Below, in pieces: positions 1-7,097 of a stretch of DNA of 32,399 nt. This DNA is from CAUPWF01 sp964369425. Its GTDB lineage: Bacteria > Bacillota > Clostridia > Lachnospirales > Lachnospiraceae. The DNA lies in contig CAYJGW010000030.1 of assembly GCA_964369425.1 (NCBI GenBank), forward strand, positions 1 to 32,399, given 5' to 3'. The stretch's first letter is position 1. Every line of letters starts with the position of its first letter. The translations under genes were made by a program, and so were the position numbers. The notes below the pieces were generated by a model. That model was not told the DNA's origin. It saw only the letters and a program-made list of their open reading frames with translations, and did no database searches.

Positions 1-54
1 CTAAGATAAAAACCCCTTGTCGCAAAAAAATAGACAATTATTTTTATTTTTAAC

Positions 55-83
55 TTGATTTTTTACCGCACTTTGTATAGAAT
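55..83 (+). promoter_or_regulatory. Candidate sigma-A promoter of the GrpB-family gene
   Basis: TTGATT (55-60) and TAGAAT (78-83) are separated by 17 nt, so transcription should start near position 90 and leave a leader of about 70 nt. The leader holds a loose inverted repeat (AATTGTA near 97, TACAATT near 125). The remainder of 1-157 is AT-rich and shows no other gene. Confidence 0.5.
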
Positions 84-157
84 AAATATTAACTTGAATT
101 GTAAGAATATTCAGTTTTATTTCTACAATTTTTCAAAAAACTAGAGGAGGGGATGTT

Positions 158-676
158 ATGGGAATTAAAATCATGAACTATTCACACATATGGGATAATA
201 TGTATCGTTACGAGGCAGAAGAGATTCGAGATATACTTGGCAGTGACCTAGTTGCACTCTATCATATAGGAAGCACATCTGTACCAGGAATGAAAGCAAA
301 ACCCGTAATTGATATTATGCCTGTTATAAAAAACATTTCAGATATAAAGAAGTACGAAAAGATATTTAAAGGACTTGGATATAGTAAGTTAGAGGAATGT
401 AGTTCTCCAACAGTCTGGTTCTATACAAAAGGTAATGATAGCGAATATACCCATCAATTACGAATTGTTGACTTAAGTAATGAAGATGAAATCAACGCTC
501 GCCTAGCTCTTCGCAATTACCTCAGATGCCATCCTGATGTTGCTGGAACGTACAGCGAATTCAAACAACAGCTAGCTGTAAAATTTTCTCACGACATGAG
601 TACATACCGCACCGAAAAAAATATTTTCTTAAAACCAATTGAAAAAGACGCTTTAATTTGGTGTCAACAAAATTAA
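158..676 (+). CDS. GrpB/UPF0157 family protein (nucleotidyltransferase-fold)
   Basis: The 172-residue product matches the GrpB (UPF0157) family. Its hallmark block HIGSTSVPGMKAKPVIDI lies near residues 37-54, where the GSTSVPG loop and the D-I-M strand resemble the active-site region of nucleotidyltransferase folds. A second family feature, a Y-T-H-Q-L-R-I strand, follows near residue 97. The family is usually 160-190 residues, so this is full length. No biochemical role is firmly established for most members; some are fused to dephospho-CoA kinase. The start is set by GAGGAGGGG seven nt upstream. The gene stands alone, with its own promoter and a terminator directly after the stop. The family call is confident; the function is unknown. 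Confidence 0.88.
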   Translation: MGIKIMNYSHIWDNMYRYEAEEIRDILGSDLVALYHIGSTSVPGMKAKPVIDIMPVIKNISDIKKYEKIFKGLGYSKLEECSSPTVWFYTKGNDSEYTHQLRIVDLSNEDEINARLALRNYLRCHPDVAGTYSEFKQQLAVKFSHDMSTYRTEKNIFLKPIEKDALIWCQQN

Positions 677-712
677 TCAAAAAAAGAGCCGTTTTTACAG
701 CTCTTTTTTCTT
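677..712 (+). terminator. Intrinsic terminator after the GrpB-family gene
   Basis: AAAAAGAGC (681-689) pairs with GCTCTTTTT (700-708), followed by more T. It starts within 5 nt of the stop codon and separates this gene from the next one on the same strand. Confidence 0.8.
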
Positions 713-719
713 GTTTTTA

Positions 720-748
720 TTGACTTTTTACTCAAGTAATATTAACAT
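720..748 (+). promoter_or_regulatory. Candidate promoter of the BTAD regulator gene
   Basis: TTGACT (720-725) and TAACAT (743-748) are spaced by 17 nt. The -35 is good and the -10 is moderate. An inverted repeat overlaps the spacer and the -10 (see 735-757). Confidence 0.4.
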
Positions 749-757
749 CATATTACT
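735..757. promoter_or_regulatory. Inverted repeat over the promoter, possible operator
   Basis: AGTAATA (735-741) and TATTACT (751-757) are perfect inverted arms around a 9-nt spacer. The centre lies on the candidate -10 of the downstream regulator gene, the position expected of an autoregulatory operator. This is inference from position and symmetry only. Confidence 0.3.
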
Positions 758-788
758 AGTACAAAATAGTTAGCTTTTAGGAGGATAC

Positions 789-1976
789 ATGAAAAGCATT
801 GATATTAAATTACTCGGGAATTTTCGCTTACTTGTCGATGGTACAGATAAGACAGACAAGATTGAAAACTCCCCTAAAAAAATGTTATTATTACAATACC
901 TTATATTGAATCGAGACAAACCTGTAAACAGCACAACACTGTTAGATGTTTTGTGGGAAAGCGACGATTCTCTTAACTTGACAAGTTCTTTAAAGACCCT
1001 TGTCAGCCGATTAAGAAAGGATTTAGCAGATATCGGTCTAAATGACGTTATCTTGACAAGACCAAGCTCTTATCTTTGGAACCCTGACATCCCTTGCACT
1101 GTAGATGTATTTCGTTTGGAATCGTTGTGTCAATCACTCTCTACCAAAAAGGAATTGAATCAAGAAACACGAAGAGATTTCGATGAAATCCTCTTTTTGT
1201 ACGATGCAGACCTTTCTGGTGAAGTGGCATTGTCCCCTTCCATCTCATCCAGTGTTTTATATTATAGAAATCTTTATTTCAAGGCAATCTACAACTATCT
1301 TCAATTACTCTCCCAAAATCAAGAGTACACACAGATTATTCGCGTTTGCAAAACTGCTTTAGAGATTGATTTCCTAGATTCAAAACTAAACTTTGAATTG
1401 ATGCAAGCACTTATGAACGCTGGAAAAAACAAAGATGCGTTGAGCCATTATCAACACATCACTGATTTATACTTTATCCATTTAGGCGTTAAGCCATCTG
1501 ACGAAATATTAGAACTATACAAACAATTGATTTTTACATTCAAAGATAGTGAAACCACTGTGGAAAAGATTTACGATGAACTCATACATCTTCCAGATAA
1601 CCACGGCGCCTATGTCTGTGATTACTCAATTTTTAAGGATATCTATCAACTGTACACAAGAAGTCTCAAGCGACAAGATATCCCTATTTTCTTAAGTGTT
1701 ATTTCAGTTCAACAACTGAACAACGAAAGGATTGATGCACTTGAGATGGATCGCACTATGCGCACCTTACAGCATTTAATTCAGACCAACTTGAGAAACT
1801 GCGACACCATCACTCGTTACAGTATCAACCAATATGCTTTGTTTTTGCCAAATATTCCAAATCACGAAGCTGCAAAAGTTGTATTGCACCGAATTCAAAA
1901 AATATTCTATTCCGATGTAAACAACGCTAAGTATAAGTTCAACTTCCATCTATTAAAGTTGGAAAATCAACATTAA
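789..1976 (+). CDS. SARP/BTAD-family transcriptional regulator with a GGDEF-like C-terminus
   Basis: The 395-residue protein begins with an OmpR-type winged helix (about residues 1-100; core L-L-G-N-F-R, then T-L-V-S-R-L-R-K-D-L near 75-85). A helical bacterial transcriptional activator (BTAD) domain of TPR-like repeats follows (about 100-250; Y-x-x-x-L-x-L near 165-175, then H-L-G-V-K-P-S-D-E near 236). The last 140 residues resemble a degenerate GGDEF fold (I-F-L-S-V-I near 298, then Y-A-L-F-L-P near 355) without the GGDEF signature, so no cyclic di-GMP synthesis is expected. AGGAGG lies 4-5 nt before the ATG. The gene is monocistronic and its target is not evident; proteins of this architecture in Clostridia are largely uncharacterised. 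Its stop codon overlaps that of the convergent ABC ATPase gene. Confidence 0.75.
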   Translation: MKSIDIKLLGNFRLLVDGTDKTDKIENSPKKMLLLQYLILNRDKPVNSTTLLDVLWESDDSLNLTSSLKTLVSRLRKDLADIGLNDVILTRPSSYLWNPDIPCTVDVFRLESLCQSLSTKKELNQETRRDFDEILFLYDADLSGEVALSPSISSSVLYYRNLYFKAIYNYLQLLSQNQEYTQIIRVCKTALEIDFLDSKLNFELMQALMNAGKNKDALSHYQHITDLYFIHLGVKPSDEILELYKQLIFTFKDSETTVEKIYDELIHLPDNHGAYVCDYSIFKDIYQLYTRSLKRQDIPIFLSVISVQQLNNERIDALEMDRTMRTLQHLIQTNLRNCDTITRYSINQYALFLPNIPNHEAAKVVLHRIQKIFYSDVNNAKYKFNFHLLKLENQH

Positions 1977-2953
1977 GCCAATCTCATAATCACATCAACG
2001 AAATCCCCTTTTCTCAGTTCTTCGAGATTAGGGGTATCTATTATTAACGGCTCTCCTTCCATACTGATTCTAATATCTTTCCCCCGCCACTTTATATCAC
2101 TGATTCGATACCTTCCTGTCATACTCTTTTTCACAGTGATTTTATTCGGTCTTATATACAACTGCGTAATTGTCTCTTTCATATTCGCAATAGGAATCGT
2201 TCCGTATTTACATACAAAGTCCCCTTTTTCCACTCTACCTTCAATCAGATTATATTCCCCCATAAACTTAGCTGTTTCTTCATATTCTGGCTCATAATAA
2301 AGAGATTGCGGAGACTTCACCTCCAATAACGTTCCTTGATGCAAAAACCCTATCCGATCGCCAAGTAACATACTTTCTTGAATATCATGCGTCACAAAGA
2401 TTACTGTTAATCCCAATTCTTTTTTTAGTTCGATTAACATCTCTCCCATTTCTCTTCGCAAATTGTAATCAAGACTAGAGAAAGGTTCATCCATTAATAG
2501 AATTTTAGGTGAATTAATCAATGCTCTTGCAATGGATACTCTTTGCTTTTGTCCTCCCGACAATTGATTTGGCATATGATTGGCCAAGTCTTGTATCTGA
2601 AGTAGTTCCATATATTTTTTCGCCTTTTCTTTTATGATTCCCTTTTGAACTTTTGCCATTTCAAGACTGTAACTCACATTTTGAAGAACGGTCATGTGGG
2701 GAAATAAAAGGGGTTCTTGAAAAATATATCCCACTCCTCTTTTTTGGAGTGAAATGTTCGTAATATCTTCTCCATGTAACATAACTTTTCCTTCATCCGC
2801 TGTCTCTATTCCAGCTATTATTTTTAATAGTGTGGATTTCCCACTTCCTGAACTTCCTAGTATTACCAATAATTCCTCTTCTTTCACATCTAGGTCAATA
2901 CCTTTTAAAATCTCTTTCTTTTCATATGTTTTCTTTATCCCTGTTAATTCCAT
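1973..2953 (-). CDS. ABC transporter ATP-binding protein (YnjD-like partner of a YnjB-type importer)
   Basis: This is the nucleotide-binding subunit that powers import through the two permeases encoded just upstream. From the ATG used here, Walker A GSSGSGKST is at about residues 33-41, the Q-loop Q-E-P at 79, the signature LSGGQKQR at 131-138, Walker B ILLMDEP at 151-157 and the H-loop histidine at 189. The last 90 residues form a TOBE-like regulatory extension, which makes it (326 residues) longer than E. coli YnjD and closer to PotA/CysA-type ATPases. A longer frame starts with GTG at 2959, but GGGAGG is then only 1 nt away; the ATG at 2953 has a 7-nt spacing and is preferred. It is the last gene of the operon. 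Its TAA overlaps the convergent regulator's stop at TTAA, leaving no room for a terminator. Confidence 0.9.
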   Translation of the reverse strand: MELTGIKKTYEKKEILKGIDLDVKEEELLVILGSSGSGKSTLLKIIAGIETADEGKVMLHGEDITNISLQKRGVGYIFQEPLLFPHMTVLQNVSYSLEMAKVQKGIIKEKAKKYMELLQIQDLANHMPNQLSGGQKQRVSIARALINSPKILLMDEPFSSLDYNLRREMGEMLIELKKELGLTVIFVTHDIQESMLLGDRIGFLHQGTLLEVKSPQSLYYEPEYEETAKFMGEYNLIEGRVEKGDFVCKYGTIPIANMKETITQLYIRPNKITVKKSMTGRYRISDIKWRGKDIRISMEGEPLIIDTPNLEELRKGDFVDVIMRLA

Positions 2954-2965
2954 TTCCACACCTCC

Positions 2966-3727
2966 CTAGTACAAATAATTATGTTTGTTTTTCCATCTAC
3001 TAGAGATGGAAAATACTAGAATATTGATACCTAAGAACACCACACTGATTATTGCAGTCTTTTGCATATCAAAATTCGCTATATACGGATACATCACACC
3101 CGATAATGTAATCACATTGCCCCCACCGATTAAAAAAGTAGCAAAATACTCTGAGATAGAAAGTAAAAATGTCATGCTTAGAGATAAGCCCATTCCACCT
3201 TTTAATAAAGGTAGCACTATCTTTTTCCATGTACGAAGAGAGTCCGCGCCTAATAGCTTAGATACCTGTTCTAATTCTCTTGGTATCCCATTAAAGTAAG
3301 AGATTCCAATATTCATCGCATAAGGGATGCAGATTAGCAACTGTGCTAAAAAGACACCTCCTATTGTATTTGCTGCACCGATTCTCAACGCTACTAAATG
3401 AACACCTATAAACATAGAAATCGCTGGAAACAGAAGCGGAATTGTAAAAAACCCCATCAGTATACGACGATATTTCCCTTTACTATTTACAATCCCCCTA
3501 CCTATCGAAAACCCCAGAACAGTAGCTACAATCGCTACACACCCGCCTAATAAAATGCTAGTAATCAATCCTCTATGGAACAAAGTTTCTTTAAACAAGG
3601 TATTACTTAGGTGTTCTAATGTAAATCCTGTAGGCAACACTTCTGGGTAAGGATATGCCGTAAATACTCCCATTATACTACTCATAACCAACACAATTAT
3701 TATTATAACAGCAATGACTACCTTCAC
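2966..3727 (-). CDS. ABC transporter permease, second subunit
   Basis: This is an integral-membrane permease of the BPD_transp_1 superfamily with about six hydrophobic segments. The cytoplasmic EAA loop that docks on the ATPase is visible late in the protein (E-x-x-S-K-L-L-G-A-D, then I-V-L-P-L-L). Translation probably starts at the GTG at 3727: AAGGAGG sits 8 nt upstream and the GTG overlaps the previous gene's TGA as GTGA, a classic coupling overlap. The TTG at 3751 would add 8 residues but has no ribosome site. The product is about 253 residues. It pairs with the preceding permease to make a heterodimeric channel; in E. coli YnjC the two halves are one fused protein. Confidence 0.87.
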   Translation of the reverse strand: MKVVIAVIIIIVLVMSSIMGVFTAYPYPEVLPTGFTLEHLSNTLFKETLFHRGLITSILLGGCVAIVATVLGFSIGRGIVNSKGKYRRILMGFFTIPLLFPAISMFIGVHLVALRIGAANTIGGVFLAQLLICIPYAMNIGISYFNGIPRELEQVSKLLGADSLRTWKKIVLPLLKGGMGLSLSMTFLLSISEYFATFLIGGGNVITLSGVMYPYIANFDMQKTAIISVVFLGINILVFSISSRWKNKHNYLY

Positions 3728-4596
3728 CGAATTCTCCTCCTTATCACACAATCTAGTAATAGCGCGTATCCTATCCCACAGATGATATTAATACCTAACA
3801 CTATAATATTTAGCGCCATCGCTTGTGGAATCTCCATATAATCTGAACTTGTATATAATCGATAAACGTATTGAGATAGCGTGTTTTGCTGTACATTAGA
3901 AAGCAACATCGGCACTTCATAGGAACCTAAATTATAAGCAAATAAAACAATACTGCTCCAAATAATCGCATTTTTACTCAACGGAATATAGATACTATTA
4001 ATGATTCCCCTCTTGTCCACACCCATACTTTCTGCCAAGACATAATAATCTCTTTTTATCTTAACCATAACTCCATATACGTATATTGCAACAAATGGGG
4101 CGCCTTTCAACACGTACGTAAGTATCAACCCAATCCCAAAAGAGTCATAAAGCAGATTCACTTCTACAGGCACCCCAAAAATCCTCAATACTCTTGCCAA
4201 AAGCCCTGTTTCTGACAGAGAAAATATCATTAAATAAATAAGGTACAAATATGGCAATATTACTAAAACATTGCTAATTTTATCTACTAGATATTTCACA
4301 AATCTATTGCTAGAAAACACAAGATACTGTGCAATCCATACACCTAGAATCGTGCTTACAGAAGCAGATACAATTGCTAGATATAGAGAAAACCCTAAGG
4401 ATTCTATAAAGGTCTCTTCACTTAGCACTTCTCTATAATGGTCAAAATGTAAGGTGGTCTGTCCAAATGCTGCCACATATCCAAGACTTTCCCTAGCAAC
4501 CAGAAAGAACCCTCCGAATATAAAAACCGCATATAACACGAGGGGTATCCCAAAATACCCCACTGTGTTCATTAATGTATAATTTCTTTCTCCCAT
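3724..4596 (-). CDS. ABC transporter permease, first subunit
   Basis: This is a membrane permease of about 282-290 residues with six hydrophobic stretches and a visible EAA loop (Y-V-L-A-E-S-M-G-V-D, followed by I-Y-I-P-L). It forms the translocation pore with the next permease and receives substrate from the lipoprotein encoded upstream. Two starts are possible. The ATG at 4596 has GAGGAG only 2 nt away. The ATG at 4572 overlaps the upstream stop as TAATG, which would allow translational coupling, but it lacks a close ribosome site. I give the longer form. Either way the gene overlaps or abuts both neighbours, so it belongs to a single transcript. Confidence 0.85.
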   Translation of the reverse strand: MGERNYTLMNTVGYFGIPLVLYAVFIFGGFFLVARESLGYVAAFGQTTLHFDHYREVLSEETFIESLGFSLYLAIVSASVSTILGVWIAQYLVFSSNRFVKYLVDKISNVLVILPYLYLIYLMIFSLSETGLLARVLRIFGVPVEVNLLYDSFGIGLILTYVLKGAPFVAIYVYGVMVKIKRDYYVLAESMGVDKRGIINSIYIPLSKNAIIWSSIVLFAYNLGSYEVPMLLSNVQQNTLSQYVYRLYTSSDYMEIPQAMALNIIVLGINIICGIGYALLLDCVIRRRIR

Positions 4597-5822
4597 ATCT
4601 CCTCAATCCATTCTATGTATTCTGCATTCATATCATCTACTCTCTTTTGATAGAGTTCTTCTACTGGTACAATCGCATCGTTGCTTTCTAGTGCTTCAAT
4701 CTCCTTCTTTTCACTTTCTGAAAGTGTATGCACATCCATCGGTGTCAAATCTCCCCAGACATCTGGATTCATTTTTTCAATTTGTGCCTCTGGGCTTTGA
4801 AGATAATTGATTACAAGCATTGCTCCTTCTTTATGTGGTGAATTATACGGAATCGCTAAATAATGAGAGTTCCCAATTGTCCCTGTATCAAGCACATAAC
4901 TTCTCACTGTATCTGGATATTCACCCGCCTCTATCTTTCCTGCTGGTTGGTACACCTCAAAAGCTACTGTAAAGTCAACTTCTCCATTGATAAACATGGT
5001 ATCTTGTAATGCCACTGTTGCTGGGAATGCTTTTCCTTCCTTCCAAAGATAAGGGTGTAATTCTTTGAAATATTCAATTACTGGCTCTGATAATTCCTCA
5101 AACTCTTCAAATGAATATTCTTTCCCTCTATCAAAATCTGTCAATTCAAAGTATGCATTTCGAACGAAAGCCGATCCCACAAAATCTTCCAAAGGATTTG
5201 GATATGTCACTTTTCCTTCATTTTCTTTTGCATATGCCATAATCTCTTGATAAGATTTTGGCGGATTCTCTACTCTTTTAGAATCATAACTGTACACCAA
5301 TTGTGCACTTCCATAAATTGCTTCCTTTCCTTCTATCTCAATTCCAGAATCATAATACAGACTTTCTAATTCTTGGTCGTAATATTGACTCTGATTTGGC
5401 AACACTTGGGTAAATGGTCCATACAACCCTCCAATATCTTTTAGAATCTTGAAGTTTTCTGCATTGATCCAAAGAACATCTATCGTACCCTCTTCTATAT
5501 TACTCTTTTTTTCATTTAACACTTTCGCCACAAAATCTGGTGCTTCCATCGGCACCCTCACCAATTCGATATCATACAACTCTTTCACATTTGGTGTTAC
5601 AAACTCATCTATATATTGATTGATGCGTTCATTTCCACCCCACATAAAAAACTGTACTTTTTGACCTTTTCCAATCGTCTCAATTTCTTCAAATGCTCTA
5701 GTCTCTTCCATTGATTCTTCATTTTCATCTGATGCTGTACCTGTATTACATCCACTTAACACTCCCATTATCAAGGCAATGCCAACTACTAAACTAAACA
5801 GTTCTCTCCTTATTTTTCTCAT
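4572..5822 (-). CDS. ABC transporter substrate-binding lipoprotein, YnjB type
   Basis: This is an extracellular solute-binding protein anchored as a lipoprotein. A basic N-terminus (RKIRR), a hydrophobic run and the lipobox L-S-G-C with Cys25 form a type II signal peptide. The body carries blocks I associate with YnjB (COG4134): an early F-F-M-W-G-G-N, D-V-L-W-I-N-A-E-N-F, L-H-P-Y-L-W-K-E-G, the diagnostic GTIGNSHYLAIPYN, S-P-E-A-Q and W-G-D-L-T. The true substrate of YnjB proteins is unknown. The ATG at 5822 has AGGAAG 8 nt upstream and is preferred over the upstream in-frame codon at 5849. It overlaps the TVP38-like gene by 29 nt. The length, 416 residues, is typical. Confidence 0.85.
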   Translation of the reverse strand: MRKIRRELFSLVVGIALIMGVLSGCNTGTASDENEESMEETRAFEEIETIGKGQKVQFFMWGGNERINQYIDEFVTPNVKELYDIELVRVPMEAPDFVAKVLNEKKSNIEEGTIDVLWINAENFKILKDIGGLYGPFTQVLPNQSQYYDQELESLYYDSGIEIEGKEAIYGSAQLVYSYDSKRVENPPKSYQEIMAYAKENEGKVTYPNPLEDFVGSAFVRNAYFELTDFDRGKEYSFEEFEELSEPVIEYFKELHPYLWKEGKAFPATVALQDTMFINGEVDFTVAFEVYQPAGKIEAGEYPDTVRSYVLDTGTIGNSHYLAIPYNSPHKEGAMLVINYLQSPEAQIEKMNPDVWGDLTPMDVHTLSESEKKEIEALESNDAIVPVEELYQKRVDDMNAEYIEWIEEIWEKEIIH

Positions 5823-6453
5823 CCTTTTGACTTCCTTTCTTCTTGACAATTGTCACAACTACAGTAAACAAAACTAGGACACCTATGGATACGATAATCC
5901 CTAATGGATTTTCTTTGATGTTAGCCGCGCTATAACCTAAGTACACATACACTGCACTTCCTGGAATCATTCCCAAAAATGTAGCGATCGCATAATCTCG
6001 ATACTTGATTCCTATGATACCAGATAAGTAATTCACTACCGCAAATGGGAAAATAGGAATCAATCTTGCATACATCATGAATATAAACCCATTCTTTTTT
6101 GCACTTTCTTGTGCATTTTCTATAAAAGATCCCGATTTCACGAATTTCCCAACCGCATCCTTTCCTATGAGCTTTGCCGCATGATAAGAGAGGTGACACC
6201 CTATGTTCGAACCAATAATAGTAAGGAATAAACCTTCCCAGAATCCAAATATCGGTCCTGCAATTAGTGTTAAAGCTGATGCTGGAATCATAAAGGTTAC
6301 TGCAACTGCATAAATAAGAACAAATAAAATCGGTGCAAATCTATTTTCTTGTACTGTTTCAATTACCGAAACTAGTGTATCAATATTTAGATAGTCTCTA
6401 AATACGAAAAGCAATATAAGAACTACGCCTAAAATAGCTATTTTTACTTTCAT
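5794..6453 (-). CDS. TVP38/TMEM64 (DedA-like, VTT-domain) membrane protein
   Basis: The 219-residue polytopic membrane protein carries the VTT/SNARE-associated core. A G-P-I-F-G-F-W-E-G-L segment with a following small-residue helix lies near residues 66-85, and a R-L-I-P-I-F-P-F block followed by N-Y-L-S-G-I lies near 130-146, the two re-entrant-loop signatures of the family. It ends in a short basic tail. Relatives include E. coli YdjX/YdjZ and B. subtilis YtxB/YdjX-type proteins; VTT proteins are linked to lipid scrambling or flipping and to membrane homeostasis, but this clade's cargo is not known. AAAGGAA precedes the ATG. It starts 2 nt after the CDP-alcohol transferase stop and overlaps the lipoprotein gene, so it is co-translated with the transporter. 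Confidence 0.87.
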   Translation of the reverse strand: MKVKIAILGVVLILLFVFRDYLNIDTLVSVIETVQENRFAPILFVLIYAVAVTFMIPASALTLIAGPIFGFWEGLFLTIIGSNIGCHLSYHAAKLIGKDAVGKFVKSGSFIENAQESAKKNGFIFMMYARLIPIFPFAVVNYLSGIIGIKYRDYAIATFLGMIPGSAVYVYLGYSAANIKENPLGIIVSIGVLVLFTVVVTIVKKKGSQKDEKNKERTV

Positions 6454-6455
6454 TT

Positions 6456-7049
6456 TTATTCCTTTCTATGCTCATGAACAATGATTTTTCCCATCCGTTT
6501 TATTCCAGTCATTATCATCAGAACATTAAAGAGCATCAGTATCCAAAAACTCCACTGTGAAAAAATCATCATCAAACTAAATGCTATAAATGCTTCTGTT
6601 CTCTCCACCAACCCCGAATCGTAGTGCATACTCTTCTTCCCTTCATTTTTAAAGAGGTTTCCTGCTAACATAAATGTAGAAAAATTAAACATCGCTCCTA
6701 TATAGAAAATAAAATATGCAATGGCATTTTCTGGCATATAGATATAAAAAGCTAAAATCAAAAGCCCTTCTACCACGCGGTCAAATACCAAATCTAAGAA
6801 TGCTCCTAGTGTAGAGGATCTGTTCGTCAATCTAGCCACTGTTCCATCTAATACATCAAGTCCTCCTGAAACCCACAACAATACCAACCCTATCAGTACT
6901 GCACCATAACTGATTGCAACACTTGCACCAATCCCTACAACAAATCCCAGAACTGTTATATGATTGGGATGAATCTTGCTAAGTCTGGTCACTTTAGCAA
7001 ATCCGTCAAATCCGCTTTGTACATACTTTCTGCTAGTCGAATCAATCAT
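6456..7049 (-). CDS. CDP-alcohol phosphatidyltransferase family membrane enzyme
   Basis: The product shows the complete family active-site motif: D65-x2-D68-G69-x2-A72-R73-x8-G82-x3-D86-x3-D90. Members transfer a phosphatidyl group from a CDP-lipid to an alcohol with the release of CMP, using two metal ions held by the aspartates. Several hydrophobic helices flank the motif, and the length (197 residues) is usual for PgsA/YnjF-type enzymes. The acceptor alcohol cannot be read from the sequence. AGGAG lies 7 nt before the ATG. In E. coli the homologue YnjF also belongs to the ynjABCDEF cluster, so its presence beside a YnjB-type transporter is unlikely to be chance. Confidence 0.88.
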   Translation of the reverse strand: MIDSTSRKYVQSGFDGFAKVTRLSKIHPNHITVLGFVVGIGASVAISYGAVLIGLVLLWVSGGLDVLDGTVARLTNRSSTLGAFLDLVFDRVVEGLLILAFYIYMPENAIAYFIFYIGAMFNFSTFMLAGNLFKNEGKKSMHYDSGLVERTEAFIAFSLMMIFSQWSFWILMLFNVLMIMTGIKRMGKIIVHEHRKE

Positions 7050-7097
7050 CTCGTCACTCCTCTCTTTTATACGTCAGTCTTTTATGCTTCCATCCTT

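Noticed and set aside
5930..6199. Minus-strand open frame of 89 codons
   Set aside because: It lies wholly inside the TVP38-like gene in another frame, and has no ribosome site or family features.
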